NCBI GenBank assembly: GCA_963768585.1
Contig: CAVYIF010000009.1
Span: 1 to 64,000 of the forward strand
Direction: 5' to 3'
Origin: CAVUNY01 sp963768585
GTDB taxonomy: Bacteria > Chloroflexota > Anaerolineae > Anaerolineales > Anaerolineaceae
Length of the DNA: 64,000 bases
Positions 42,906-52,920 of this stretch are shown one piece after another. The position numbers and the translations under genes are program-made. The notes beneath the pieces are model-generated. The model saw nothing but the letters and a program-made list of their open reading frames with translations. It searched no databases and had not been told where the DNA came from. Numbering within the stretch: the first letter of the stretch is position 1; every line of letters begins with the position of its first letter.

Positions 42906-44309
42906 TTATCCGGAAGACCGCCACGTGGGGCGCAGCAGGAATTTCCTTTTAATCCAGCCTCCCAGGTCGATTAAGAGGAAGGCGTACAAGGGTAAAAATT
43001 GGGCAAAGATGGCCACAAAGTCGGGCCACCAGTTGATGTAAAAAGTATAAGCCAGGGCCACCAGGCCGCTAAACAACCACCACCCGGTCCAGCTTGAATG
43101 GAGCAACCGCCGGGCCAGACCTGCCCGGCTGCCGGATTGACGGGCAGGCAGGTAGAGGGCCAGCAGGGGGACAAGCCAGAGCATATACCATGGATAGAGG
43201 TTGGCGGTCAACAGCGTATAAGCTCCGATCGGCCAGATCGAATTTCGAACCGCAGTTTCGCCATCCCTGGGCGGGCGGAATACAAAAAACAGATAAATCA
43301 CCAGTAGAACCACGCCGATCAAGCCATTAATCACCAGTTCGGGACGCCCGCCGGCCAGGTAAACCCAATAATAAATGGGCCCGGTCAATAGAAAATTGAA
43401 CTGCTCCTGGAAATACTGGGGTAAAAATCCGAGTACGCTTGTGCCAATCGTAAGATAAGGCAGATATGTCACCGCAAACCCAATCAGGAATGCGAGGGGC
43501 ATGACCCAGGCGGACCGCAATCGCCCCTTATCGTCGCGCCTCCGCCACAAGATCGGCAGCAGCAGAACCGGGTAAAATTTCAGGGCAGCACCAAACCCCA
43601 GCAAAAGGCCGGTCAGGGCATCTCGTCCTTTCAACCTGGCCAGCCAGGCGCCAATTAGAAAAGGCAGCACCAGCCCATCTACGTGGGCTGCATGCGCGAT
43701 CTCGAAAACAACCAGGGGGTTCCAAAGGTAGATCAATACGAATCCCGGTGAGCGCCCTACAGCCCGCAGCAGAAACAGCAGTAGCCCGGCCGCGATCAAA
43801 TCTCCGCACGCCATGACCGCCTGAAACCAATGAACCTGATCCGGCCAGATTTTCCAGATCACTGCAAAAGCCAGCTCTGCCCCGGCCGGATACACGGTCA
43901 CAACCGGTTTACGGTTGATGCGGGCCCAGATGAATGGATCGCGCAAACCGGCCAATTCGGGTGCATCCGGGGGGTAGAGATATGGGTTAATCTGCTGTGC
44001 CTGAACGCGGCCGTCCCAAATATAGCGATACATATCGTCAGACAGGGTCGGCTGAGAAAAAATCAAGATGGCTCGAAAAAGAACGGAAAAGCCAAAAATG
44101 AGGATGATCATCCGGCCGGCGGCAGGTTTGTTTTCTTGCAGAACCTGCCACGTCGCCAGAGCATATAACCCAAATGCCGCAAAAAACACCCATTCGAACT
44201 GAATGGTATAAAACCTCAGGTCTTTCAACCATAAGGCATACCCGTACAGGATGACCGACAGGATCCCGATCACCGCAAGCAGGGTAAAAGTCGATAGACG
44301 CCCCTTCAT
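42906..44309 (-). CDS. Polytopic GT-C glycosyltransferase (GT87/mannosyltransferase-like)
   Basis: The 467-residue protein (start ATG 44309; TTG 44321 is also possible) has about 11 membrane helices. The first extracellular loop carries TLSDDMYRYIWDGRVQ, the acidic catalytic motif of GT-C transferases that use polyprenyl-phosphate sugars, and is followed by QINPYLYPPDAPEL and VTVYPAGAELAF. It should transfer a mannose-like residue to a lipid or polymer on the outer face. It follows DoxX and MFS genes in the same direction and probably shares promoter E. Confidence 0.78.
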   Translation of the reverse strand: MKGRLSTFTLLAVIGILSVILYGYALWLKDLRFYTIQFEWVFFAAFGLYALATWQVLQENKPAAGRMIILIFGFSVLFRAILIFSQPTLSDDMYRYIWDGRVQAQQINPYLYPPDAPELAGLRDPFIWARINRKPVVTVYPAGAELAFAVIWKIWPDQVHWFQAVMACGDLIAAGLLLFLLRAVGRSPGFVLIYLWNPLVVFEIAHAAHVDGLVLPFLIGAWLARLKGRDALTGLLLGFGAALKFYPVLLLPILWRRRDDKGRLRSAWVMPLAFLIGFAVTYLPYLTIGTSVLGFLPQYFQEQFNFLLTGPIYYWVYLAGGRPELVINGLIGVVLLVIYLFFVFRPPRDGETAVRNSIWPIGAYTLLTANLYPWYMLWLVPLLALYLPARQSGSRAGLARRLLHSSWTGWWLFSGLVALAYTFYINWWPDFVAIFAQFLPLYAFLLIDLGGWIKRKFLLRPTWRSSG

Positions 44310-44372
44310 CTTTAATGGCAAAATTTATTGTTCCACGTAGAACCTGCTAAGCAGGCAGCGATTTTCAAGACC

Positions 44373-44966
44373 CTAGGTTAACCATCGCACCAGGCGAGGA
44401 ACCAGTTTGTTGCCGCCAGCCTCCAACCCGAAACGCCGGCGCAGGATAACGTCCACGCCCAGGAATCGACCGGGAGGAATACAGAAAAATATCACCTGCA
44501 AGGTGATTAACATCCCGTATGTCCAATACCACTCGTGGGGAACAGCGATCAGGCCAATAAACAGGTTAATGGATTGGATGATCCCAACCAAAGCACCCAA
44601 CCGGGAAAGGACCCCGAAAACCAATGAGGCGGCGATGAATGCTTCCATCAGGAAAATCAGCCAACCCATCCAGGCAATGTTGGGAAGTATGATATTTTTT
44701 ACAAAAGCCGCATGAATGGGCAGGATGGAATAGCTTGCCATCAACCCGGTCCAATCGCACAAACCGCTCGTTCGGGCGGTGTAGCTGGTGCTGGCGGCAA
44801 AATCTGCCGGGCAGCCAAAAGTGGGCGGCGCTTTCCAGGCCAATTGCGTGACCCACAACAGGCCGATCACCAGTCGGGCCAGGAACAGCCCATAGCGGCC
44901 CAGCCAATCTAATGCCAGGCTGTCTGGGTCTGGGCCTGGGTTTGCTTTGCGTAGGCTTGTACTCAC
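44373..44966 (-). CDS. DoxX/DoxD-like membrane protein
   Basis: The 197-residue protein starts at GTG 44966 with AAAGGAG six bases upstream. It has four membrane helices (LFLARLVIGLLWVTQLAWK, NIAWMGWLIFLMEAFIAASL, GALVGIIQSINLFIGLIAV, YGMLITLQVIFFCIPPGR) of the DoxX type seen in the small subunit of thiosulfate:quinone oxidoreductase and in other quinone-linked proteins. The loop before helix 2 is long and has two cysteines. In this setting, between an MFS transporter and a glycosyltransferase, its role is unclear. Confidence 0.75.
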   Translation of the reverse strand: MSTSLRKANPGPDPDSLALDWLGRYGLFLARLVIGLLWVTQLAWKAPPTFGCPADFAASTSYTARTSGLCDWTGLMASYSILPIHAAFVKNIILPNIAWMGWLIFLMEAFIAASLVFGVLSRLGALVGIIQSINLFIGLIAVPHEWYWTYGMLITLQVIFFCIPPGRFLGVDVILRRRFGLEAGGNKLVPRLVRWLT

Positions 44967-45097
44967 TGCAACTCCTTTCCGGATTCATTCCGATCAAACT
45001 GAAACAGCATAGCCGCCTGCATCACGGCGGTAAGCAAATCGCACATTCCGCTCATGATCCCTATCCGCAGCACCCGGGGTCTGGCCCCATCTGGTGC

Positions 45098-46399
45098 TTA
45101 AGCCTGCTTTTCCGCCTTTGCATGCACTGCGGGCAGCAAGATGCTCAAGACAAGCCCCAGAACGACACCTGCAACCGCCACACCGGCGATGAAATTGTAG
45201 CCCCACATCCCTGCCACCCAACCCCCCAAGGATGCCCCGATCACTCCCGCCAAAGCATTGGTTGCGTTAAAGATCCCAAGCCCTTCACCTTCCCCTACCG
45301 GAGAAAGTTGGGCTGCCAGCGTCGTCCCGCTGACGCTGATCAGGGACCAGGCGCAAACTACAATCGCAAAAGCCAACAGCGCCAGGACATTTTCATAACC
45401 CAGGCGGGTAAAGCCCAGTACAAACAAGCCAATAAACGCTAACCAACGCAATCCCAAAGCGGCGCGAATCACACGCGCCGAACCATAATCCTCAGACCAT
45501 TTTCCAGCCGGAGAATACAACGCCAATCCTAACCCGGCCACAATCGCAAAGGCTGCGGACGAGATATTGGGTGGAATATTGAAGACTTTTTGCATTAGGA
45601 CCGGGTATTGGGAAAAGAATGCCGCCGATCCGGCCATAGAAAACAACCATACCAATAGAAAGATGCCAAAGGGGGAACGCAGCGATGGGCCTAATTTCTT
45701 TATTGCTTTTAGATCCATGTGGTGGAAAAGACGCTGCGGAGAACTGAACACCCATTCACCATGTCGAGCCGGATGAAGTAAAACCGGTTTCGGGCCCAAT
45801 GGGTTTGGCGGTGTCCTGGTAGTCAGCCAACCCAGCAGGGCGGCCAGGCCGCATAAGCCGGCAGAGAGAAGCAGACCGATCCGCAGGTCGGTCTGGCTCA
45901 TTATCCCTGCCAGCAGCAAACCTGCGACCTGCCCAATGCCATAAAAAGTCTGCAACCAGCCAATGCGCTCATCCCATTCGGCCTTTGGATGCGCCTCAAT
46001 CACAAACAGGTTGGCAACCGTCGCTGCCCCGGCTGCTCCAATTCCCAGCAGCAGGGCCAGCCCAATCCAAAGTGCTGGCTGTGTGGTCATAGAAAAAACG
46101 ACCACCCCGCCTGCAGAAATCAGAAGACCCCCGGCTAACAACCAGCGGTGCAATCGATAACGGTCAGCCAGGCTTCCCCATACCGGCGCGGTCAACCCAC
46201 CCAGACTTAAGGCTGCGATTACCAGGCCGATGTTGGCAGCATTTCCGGACTGGCTCACCATCAGCGGCAGCAGGATAGGCAGCAGCCCGGCGATCACAGT
46301 ACCTTGCAGGGCGTAAGTCAGGTACCAGGGCTCGACCCACTTTCGCCAGGAATTGGCTGGCTTTATCACTGGAAGATCTTGGTTTGTTTGGCTCATCAT
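45098..46399 (-). CDS. MFS transporter
   Basis: The 433-residue protein has 12 membrane helices in two halves, with the MFS motif GSLADRYRLHRWLLAGG after helix 2 and a central loop including KAIKKLGPSLR. The second half carries PAGKWSEDYGSAR at the equivalent loop. The family transports sugars, drugs or metabolites by proton coupling; the substrate is unknown. It is the first gene of a three-gene minus-strand unit (MFS, DoxX, GT-C) with promoter E, which is divergent to the sulfatase operon and of the same promoter type, so export or uptake of the same glycan products is likely (inference). Confidence 0.85.
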   Translation of the reverse strand: MMSQTNQDLPVIKPANSWRKWVEPWYLTYALQGTVIAGLLPILLPLMVSQSGNAANIGLVIAALSLGGLTAPVWGSLADRYRLHRWLLAGGLLISAGGVVVFSMTTQPALWIGLALLLGIGAAGAATVANLFVIEAHPKAEWDERIGWLQTFYGIGQVAGLLLAGIMSQTDLRIGLLLSAGLCGLAALLGWLTTRTPPNPLGPKPVLLHPARHGEWVFSSPQRLFHHMDLKAIKKLGPSLRSPFGIFLLVWLFSMAGSAAFFSQYPVLMQKVFNIPPNISSAAFAIVAGLGLALYSPAGKWSEDYGSARVIRAALGLRWLAFIGLFVLGFTRLGYENVLALLAFAIVVCAWSLISVSGTTLAAQLSPVGEGEGLGIFNATNALAGVIGASLGGWVAGMWGYNFIAGVAVAGVVLGLVLSILLPAVHAKAEKQA

Positions 46400-46430
46400 A
46401 TCGGCATCCTGGTCATAGATTTTTTTAGAA

Positions 46431-46501
46431 CCTCACTCCATTGGATCCTTTGATTATGAAACGGATAACTTTATTATAGAAGATTATGGTAAGATAGCGC
46501 G
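46431..46501 (-). promoter_or_regulatory. Shared-type promoter E (MFS/DoxX/GT unit)
   Basis: On the minus strand CGCGCT (46501-46496), 17 bases and TATAAT (46478-46473) are followed 16 bases later by the 26-base leader block ending in GGAGTGAGG (46439-46431), the same distance as in promoters A-C. AAAGTTATC after the -10 matches promoter D. Confidence 0.6.
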
Positions 46502-46650
46502 CTTCGAATTATATTTCGATTGATAAATCAATTCTTATTAATCGTTGCAATTCTGGTGTTATGTTTTGAATTTTATCGTTTTCTATTGGTAGAATTTTCA
46601 CCAGATCTTTCACTCAGCGGGCTATATTTCTTCCACGTTTTGATTCAAAG
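46502..46650. other. Divergent intergenic core between promoters E and C
   Basis: AT-rich sequence with no gene. Together with the two promoters it forms the 508-bp regulatory region between the MFS gene and the sulfatase operon. Confidence 0.4.
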
Positions 46651-46721
46651 CCCATCATTCTATTATTCCCTTCTATAATGTAGTGATACATTTGATGCCC
46701 GAAGGGTAACGCGGAGTGAGG
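46651..46721 (+). promoter_or_regulatory. Shared-type promoter C (sulfatase operon)
   Basis: CCCATC (46651-46656), 17 bases, TATAAT (46674-46679), 16 bases, TGCCCGAAGGG (46696-46706) and GGAGTGAGG (46713-46721). The block after the -10 is nearly identical to that of promoter B. About 190 bases of leader remain before the first gene. Confidence 0.7.
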
Positions 46722-46907
46722 ATGTACCTGTTTCAACGGCGCGGCTTTCGTGCAAAGCCTGCCAAAAAGCAAGGCGGTTCACCACCTCGGTCGGGTGCAG
46801 CTTGCGTCCGGATTAGAGGACTACCCGCTGCGAATCGCGCCGGAACCAGAATTATGATTTGATCGGGAAAAAGTTGGCAACCTCTAGATCCAGAGCAGGA
46901 GTATTCC

Positions 46908-48470
46908 ATGGGTAAACCTAACATTCTCTTCATCTTCACCGATATGCAGCGGGCAGACACGATTCATGCACTTGGCAATCCCGTCATTAAAACGCCAAAT
47001 CTCGATGCGCTGGTAAGAGAAGGGGTATCCTTCGTGAACGCATACTCACCTTCCCCAGTCTGCGTGCCTGCACGCTACTCGATGCATACCGGCGCCTACC
47101 CGTTTAACACCGGCTGCGCCGACAATGGCCCGATGCCAGCCGATGACGGCAGCTCTTATGTCGCCGTACTCGGGAATGCAGGCTACCGGACACATGCAAT
47201 CGGCAAATGCCATTTCACACCGGATAAGGATGCACTGCGTGGTTATCAGACGCGCGAATCACAAGAGGAAATTGTAAAAGATCCGGCAAGTGATGATTAC
47301 CTGAGGTACATTCACAGCAAAGGGTATCGTTATGTCTGCGATCCGCACGGAATCCGCGGTGAGATGTACTACATCCCGCAGATTTCGCCATTCCCCGCGG
47401 CGTTTCACCCGACGCAGTGGATCGGCGACAGAAGCATCGCTTTCATCAAGGAGGCGGCGAATGGCGGAAAACCATGGCATCTCTTTTCCAGTTTCATCCA
47501 CCCACACCCGCCGATGAACCCGCCGAATCCGTGGCACAAACTCTACCGCGCACCGCTTATGCCGCTCCCATTCGTCCCGCAGGATTCGGAGGCTCTCTAT
47601 ACATGGATAAACAGAAAACAAAACAGGTATAAATACCGCGATCAGGGGATAGACAACAACCTCATCCGGTCCATGAAGGCTTACTACTATGCATGTATTT
47701 CGTTCATCGATTTTCAGATCGGACAAATCCGCAAGGCGCTCGAAGAGACGAAGCAGCTTGACAATACGCTGATCGTCTTCAGTTCCGATCACGGCGAATT
47801 CCTGGGGGATTTCAACTGCTTCGGCAAGCGCAGCATGCATAACCCGGCGGCAAAAATTCCGATGATTGCGCGGATGAAAGGTCTCTACGAAGGCGGCAGG
47901 ATCAGCGAGACACCGGTTTCGCTCGTTGACCTTGCGCCCACATTTCTCGAAGCAGCCGGGGTAGGTGCCAATGCGATGAGCATCGATGGCGAGACACTTT
48001 CGCGGAACATCGTTACAGCAGATCGGTTTATATTCTCGCAGTTTAACAGCGAAGCACGCGGGATTTACATGATCGCCAACCGGAATTGGAAATACTTCTA
48101 CTCCACAGCAGACAACCGGGAATTCTTATTCAACCTTGAAACCGATCCGAAAGAATCCAGAAACCAGGCCGGACTGGTCTTTCCCGAACCGCGAGAAGCG
48201 CTCAGGCGGCTCAGGAAAACACTTCTTGAAAAACTCGCCGGTACGAAGTCCGCTGGCGCCATTGAGAAAGACGATCGCGGCGAACTCAACTGGAAATCCT
48301 ATGTTAATCCTGACCAGGGAACCACAGATGAAATGCACCGCCACGTCCAGGATCCGGTTGTGCCGGCAGTGGACCCGGATGAAGGATTGCTCATCCAGGA
48401 TCATCCGTGGGCGGATGATTTCATCCCAGGCTATACCAATCTAAATAAAGGAGAAATTGATGGAAAATGA
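46908..48470 (+). CDS. Type I sulfatase 1
   Basis: The 520-residue protein carries the sulfatase active-site motif CVPAR in SPSPVCVPARYSMHTG (about residues 50-65); the Cys must be converted to formylglycine. Metal and substrate residues include FTDMQRAD near the N-terminus and SSDHGEFLGD (about residue 297). No signal peptide is present, so it acts in the cytoplasm on imported sulfated sugars. It is the first gene of a four-gene operon with GH2, a second sulfatase and a UroD-family gene. Its stop overlaps the GH2 start. Base use is less GC-rich at third positions than in sulfatase 2, which may reflect separate origin. Confidence 0.9.
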   Translation: MGKPNILFIFTDMQRADTIHALGNPVIKTPNLDALVREGVSFVNAYSPSPVCVPARYSMHTGAYPFNTGCADNGPMPADDGSSYVAVLGNAGYRTHAIGKCHFTPDKDALRGYQTRESQEEIVKDPASDDYLRYIHSKGYRYVCDPHGIRGEMYYIPQISPFPAAFHPTQWIGDRSIAFIKEAANGGKPWHLFSSFIHPHPPMNPPNPWHKLYRAPLMPLPFVPQDSEALYTWINRKQNRYKYRDQGIDNNLIRSMKAYYYACISFIDFQIGQIRKALEETKQLDNTLIVFSSDHGEFLGDFNCFGKRSMHNPAAKIPMIARMKGLYEGGRISETPVSLVDLAPTFLEAAGVGANAMSIDGETLSRNIVTADRFIFSQFNSEARGIYMIANRNWKYFYSTADNREFLFNLETDPKESRNQAGLVFPEPREALRRLRKTLLEKLAGTKSAGAIEKDDRGELNWKSYVNPDQGTTDEMHRHVQDPVVPAVDPDEGLLIQDHPWADDFIPGYTNLNKGEIDGK

Positions 48471-50253
48471 ATTGCCTAGAAACGAGTATCCACGGCCCCA
48501 ATTTATGCGTCCTGAGTGGCTTAGCCTGAATGGTGAATGGCAGTTTGAAATCGACCAGGGCGACAGTGGGGCGGCGCGTGGTCTGGTAGACCGAGAACTA
48601 GAAGGAAAGATCAGCGTACCCTTTTGCCCGGAATCGGAACTTTCCGGGGTTGGCAATACTGATTTTCTCAATGCGGTCTGGTACCGGCGGACGGTTGCCA
48701 TACCCGAACGCTGGGCCGGAAAAGTGATTTTGCTGCATTTTCAGGCTGTCGATTATGATGCCAGCGTGTGGGTCAATGGGGTCGAGGTTGGCCGCCATCG
48801 CGGCGGCTTCAGTCCGTTTACCTGTTCGCTCAAAGGGGTTGCAGAGGCCGGAACCGAAGCCACGATTGTGGTGCGCGCACGAGATTCGCATCTGCCGCCC
48901 CAACCGCGCGGCAAACAATCACAGCGCTACGAGAAATATAGCTGCCTGTATACCCGCACGACTGGGATCTGGCAGACAGTATGGATGGAACCAGTTCCAG
49001 AACCTGCCTTGCTGCGCCCGCGCATCACGCCGGATGCGGCGGGAGGGCGGTTTATTGTCCAGCAGGCGCTTTCGGGCAACCAACCGGGCCTCAGACTCAA
49101 GATGGAGCTTACCGACCCACAGGGACCCGTCTGTGCGGTGGAATTGGCCGCAGACCGCGACCTGGCGCCGGTGGGTATCCTGGAAATCCCGGCTGAATTG
49201 CGTCATTACTGGGAGCCCGGGAACCCCTACCTGTATGATCTGCGTATTTCGCTGATCGATGCCCAGGGGAATACGATTGACACGGCCTTCAGTTATGCCG
49301 GCCTGCGCAGTATTGTGATCGAGGGAAAAAAGGTAAAGATCAATAATAAGACGGTTTTCCAGCGTCTGGTTTTAGACCAGGGGTATTATCCGGATGGCAT
49401 CCTGACAGCACCCTCAGATGCGGCGTTGATTAATGATATTGAGATAAGCCTTGCTGCCGGGTTCAATGGGGCCAGACTGCACCAGAAAGTATTTGAAGAG
49501 CGTTTCTTATACCACGCCGACCGAATGGGCTATCTGGTTTGGGGTGAGTTCCCGGACTGGGGTTGTGGTCACTACGGGCCAGATACCGATCACCAGCAGC
49601 CCGGTGCCACGTACATCACGCAGTGGCTGGAAGTCATCGAGCGAGATTTTTCGCATCCCAGTATCATCGGGTGGTGCCCGCTCAATGAAACCTGGCAGGT
49701 GCTCGAAGACCGCATTTCTGTGCTGGACGATGTCACCCGCGGCATGTTCCTGGCGACCAAAGCTCTCGACCAGACCCGCCCGGTACTGGATGCTTCGGGT
49801 TATTCACACCGCGTTCCTGAAAGTGATATTTACGACAGCCACAATTACGAGCAGAATGTGGAAAAGTTCGCGGCTTCGATGGCGGACCTTACAAGTGGGG
49901 ACCCCTATATTAATCAACATAATGGAAAAACAATCTCTATTCCCTATCGCGGTCAGCCTTATTTTGTCAGTGAGTTTGGCGGCATCTGGTGGAACCCGGC
50001 TGCCAGGCAGGGTGAGGATTCGTGGGGGTATGGGGATCGGCCCACCAGCCTCACGGAGTTCTACCAACGATTTGAAGGGTTGTGCGTCACGCTTTTAGAT
50101 AACCCGGCCATGTTTGGCTACTGCTATACACAGCTGACCGATGTATACCAGGAACAAAACGGCGTGTTCACCTTCGATCGCCGCGAGAAATTTGATCTTA
50201 AACGTTTGAACGCCATTCAACAGCGTCCAGCAGCGATCGAACTGGGCGATTAA
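48460..50253 (+). CDS. GH2-family glycoside hydrolase
   Basis: The start is ATG 48460 (AAAGGAG), overlapping the sulfatase stop. The 597-residue protein has the GH2 plan: jelly-roll sugar-binding domain (about residues 10-180, PEWLSLNGEWQFEID and AVWYRRTVAIPE), an immunoglobulin-like domain, then a TIM barrel. GWCPLNETW supplies the acid/base Glu and FVSEFGG the nucleophile. There is no signal peptide. It is shorter than LacZ and lacks the last domains. It should release beta-linked sugars (galactose, glucuronic acid or mannose) from desulfated oligosaccharides handled by the flanking sulfatases. Confidence 0.9.
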   Translation: MENELPRNEYPRPQFMRPEWLSLNGEWQFEIDQGDSGAARGLVDRELEGKISVPFCPESELSGVGNTDFLNAVWYRRTVAIPERWAGKVILLHFQAVDYDASVWVNGVEVGRHRGGFSPFTCSLKGVAEAGTEATIVVRARDSHLPPQPRGKQSQRYEKYSCLYTRTTGIWQTVWMEPVPEPALLRPRITPDAAGGRFIVQQALSGNQPGLRLKMELTDPQGPVCAVELAADRDLAPVGILEIPAELRHYWEPGNPYLYDLRISLIDAQGNTIDTAFSYAGLRSIVIEGKKVKINNKTVFQRLVLDQGYYPDGILTAPSDAALINDIEISLAAGFNGARLHQKVFEERFLYHADRMGYLVWGEFPDWGCGHYGPDTDHQQPGATYITQWLEVIERDFSHPSIIGWCPLNETWQVLEDRISVLDDVTRGMFLATKALDQTRPVLDASGYSHRVPESDIYDSHNYEQNVEKFAASMADLTSGDPYINQHNGKTISIPYRGQPYFVSEFGGIWWNPAARQGEDSWGYGDRPTSLTEFYQRFEGLCVTLLDNPAMFGYCYTQLTDVYQEQNGVFTFDRREKFDLKRLNAIQQRPAAIELGD

Positions 50254-50298
50254 CATATTTAATCTTTTGACATTTAGCGAACCGCAAATGGCATAATC

Positions 50299-51750
50299 AT
50301 GCCCTCTAACAAGTCTCCAAATATCCTCTGGATTTGCTCAGACCAGCAGCGTTTCGACACTTTGGGCTGCTACGACAACTCCTATGTGACCACACCCAAT
50401 ATCGATCGCCTGGCGCAAGGTGGTGTTTTATTTGAGCAGGCGTTTTCCCAAAGCCCGGTTTGCACACCCAGCCGCGCGGCTTTCTTGACCGGGCGCTATC
50501 CGCGCACTACCCGCGACCGGCAGAATGGACAATCCATTCCTGCAAACGAACAGTTGATCACCAGGTTTCTGGCGGAGCAGGGGTATATCTGTGGATTATC
50601 GGGCAAGCTGCATTTATCCGTGTGCAACCCGGGTGCTGGTTATGATATTGAACCGCGAATTGCGGATGGCTACAGCGAATTTCACTGGTCGCATCACCCG
50701 GCTCCGGATTGGCCGGCCAATGAATACGGTCAATGGTTGGCCGGAAAAGGAATCAACTTCCATACGCCAGATCGTCCGGACTGCGAGTATGTGCAAATTG
50801 GTATGCCGGCAGAAAACCACCAGACTGCATGGTGCGTTGAAAAAGCGATGGATTTCATCCAGGCACACGCGAATGGCGACAACCCCTGGCTTTTCTCGCT
50901 CAACATCTTTGACCCGCATCACCCCTTCGACCCGGCCCCCGAATATCTCGAGCCCTATCTAAATAAGCTCGATCAAATCCCGCTGCCCAACTACCAGCCC
51001 GGGGAATTGGAAAACAAACCGATTTTTCAGCAGCAGGATCACCTGGGGGCATACGCCAACCCGGGGCTCTACCCCTACCCGGAAATGACCGATTTTGACC
51101 ACCGCATGGTGAAGGCCGCCTATTGGGCAATGTGCGATCAGATCGATGCGCAGGTAGGGCGGTTGATCGACACCTTGAAACAGACGGGCAAGTATGAAGA
51201 CACCATTGTGGTTTATATGTCCGATCATGGCGAAATGCTGGGGGACCATGGCATTTACTTGAAAGGTCCATATTTTTATGAAGGGGCGGTGCATGTCCCC
51301 ATGATCGTCTCCTGGCCCGGGCAGATTGCGCCTGGCCGGAGATTCTCCGGGCTGGTGGAATTGACCGATATTGCCCCGACCTTATTGGATGCGGCAGGTT
51401 TTTCACCGCTGCCCGGAATGCAGGCCAGGTCGCTCTGGCCAGTCTTGCAAGGGGCGTCAGGTCCGGATCAGATTCGCACGGATGTGTATTGTGAATACTA
51501 TAATGCCATGCCCTGGCATAAAAACCCGGCAGCCTTTGCTACCATGCTGCGAACAGACAATAACAAACTGGTTGCAGTTCATGGCTTAAACATTGGCGAG
51601 CTGTATGACCTTGCCAAGGACCCCGGCGAAAATGATAATTTGTGGGATGATCCCGCCTACCAGTCTGTCAAGTTAGATTTGTACATCCGGTTGTGTGACC
51701 GGATGGCCGGGACCGTGGATCCCCTGCCCAAAAGAGAGGCTGCCTGGTAG
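50299..51750 (+). CDS. Type I sulfatase 2
   Basis: The 483-residue protein has the motif CTPSR in SQSPVCTPSRAAFLTGRYP, and SDQQRFDT and SDHGEMLGDHG as metal-site segments. It is cytoplasmic, with no signal peptide. The pattern HHPFDPAPEYLEP is common among choline-sulfatase- and glycan-sulfatase-like enzymes. It is the third gene of the sulfatase-GH2 operon, so two different sulfate groups on the same glycan are probably removed. It needs a formylglycine-generating enzyme, which is not in the window. Confidence 0.9.
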   Translation: MPSNKSPNILWICSDQQRFDTLGCYDNSYVTTPNIDRLAQGGVLFEQAFSQSPVCTPSRAAFLTGRYPRTTRDRQNGQSIPANEQLITRFLAEQGYICGLSGKLHLSVCNPGAGYDIEPRIADGYSEFHWSHHPAPDWPANEYGQWLAGKGINFHTPDRPDCEYVQIGMPAENHQTAWCVEKAMDFIQAHANGDNPWLFSLNIFDPHHPFDPAPEYLEPYLNKLDQIPLPNYQPGELENKPIFQQQDHLGAYANPGLYPYPEMTDFDHRMVKAAYWAMCDQIDAQVGRLIDTLKQTGKYEDTIVVYMSDHGEMLGDHGIYLKGPYFYEGAVHVPMIVSWPGQIAPGRRFSGLVELTDIAPTLLDAAGFSPLPGMQARSLWPVLQGASGPDQIRTDVYCEYYNAMPWHKNPAAFATMLRTDNNKLVAVHGLNIGELYDLAKDPGENDNLWDDPAYQSVKLDLYIRLCDRMAGTVDPLPKREAAW

Positions 51751-51787
51751 CCGCGGGAGCAGGACCCGTGTTTGGAGGATCACCCTT

Positions 51788-52885
51788 ATGAATTCTAAAG
51801 AACGGGTCACAGCTGCGCTGCAGCGCAAACCAGTGGACCGGGTACCGGTGTTCATGTGGTTTCACCCTGAAACCGCCCGGCATTTAGGCAGCCTTCTGGA
51901 AATCCCTCCCGCTTACGTGGGGGATGCCATGGGCAATGACGTTCACCAGACCTGGGTGAACAACAACTATGCCATGGAAGGTATTACCCATGAGAACGAT
52001 GGCGAATCGCACACCGATGATTGGGGCATCACCTGGGTACAAAGCTATGGTTTTAACCAAATCGGTCACTACCCGCTGGCGGAGGCCACCCCCGAAGAAA
52101 TGCTGGCATATACCTTCCCCACAGCACACATTGAAGAATACATGCGGCACATGGCACCGCTGGCGGCGGGCGGCCAGGATTATTTTTTGGGATGTGACAT
52201 TTCACCCTGCGCCTTTGAAATGTACTGGCGCCTGCGCGGTATGGAAGCCACGATGACCGACATGGTGGATAACCCGGGGCTGGCGCACACCATGCTCAAA
52301 CGCTGCATGGATTTTTCCATCCAATTGGGCGAAGAAGCCTGCCGCCGTTTCCCGCTGGACTGGTTGTGGACAGGCGACGATGTGGCTTCACAGACCGGCA
52401 TGATGATCAACCCGAAAACCTGGCGCGCCCTGATTAAACCCGATCTGCAGCGTGTATTTGCCGTTGGAAAACAACACGCTTTGTGGGTGGCCTATCACTG
52501 CTGCGGTGGGCTGCGCCCCATTATCCCCGACCTGATCGAATTGGGTCTGGATGTGCTCAATCCGGTGCAGGGCAACTGCCCCGGCATGAACCCTCTGGAA
52601 TTAAAACGCGAATTTGGCGACCGGCTGGCCTTTATGGGCGGTGTGGATACCCAGGAACTTCTGCCGCACGCCAGTCCGGAAGAAGTGCGCCGTGCCACGG
52701 CGGCTTTGCTCGAAGGAATGACGGCTGACGGCGGAGGGTATATCCTGGCAGCTTCGCACACCATTCCACCCGAAACCAGTGATGAAAATATCTTCAGCAT
52801 GTACGCCGAGGCCAACATTTCCAGAGAGGAAATATTTGACCACGCCGCCCAAATCCGTAAGAATTTAAATGAAAAAGTAAGTTAA
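51788..52885 (+). CDS. Uroporphyrinogen decarboxylase-family (UroD-like) protein
   Basis: The start is ATG 51788 after GGAGGATCACCCTT. The 365-residue TIM-barrel protein shows the UroD-family features NSKERVTAALQRKPVDRVPVF and GDDVASQTGMMINP, followed by a Cys pair in AYHCCGGLRP and GGVDTQELLP. It lacks haem-pathway neighbours and is in a sugar operon. UroD-like paralogues in such settings are thought to act as methyl- or other C1/C2-transfer or aldol-type enzymes; some use corrinoid-bound methyl groups. Its role in sulfated-glycan breakdown is unknown. A dispersed hairpin repeat 35 bases past the stop may terminate the operon. Confidence 0.82.
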   Translation: MNSKERVTAALQRKPVDRVPVFMWFHPETARHLGSLLEIPPAYVGDAMGNDVHQTWVNNNYAMEGITHENDGESHTDDWGITWVQSYGFNQIGHYPLAEATPEEMLAYTFPTAHIEEYMRHMAPLAAGGQDYFLGCDISPCAFEMYWRLRGMEATMTDMVDNPGLAHTMLKRCMDFSIQLGEEACRRFPLDWLWTGDDVASQTGMMINPKTWRALIKPDLQRVFAVGKQHALWVAYHCCGGLRPIIPDLIELGLDVLNPVQGNCPGMNPLELKREFGDRLAFMGGVDTQELLPHASPEEVRRATAALLEGMTADGGGYILAASHTIPPETSDENIFSMYAEANISREEIFDHAAQIRKNLNEKVS

Positions 52886-52920
52886 TCATGCCTTGCCAGG
52901 CTGTTGATCTGACTCAGATT

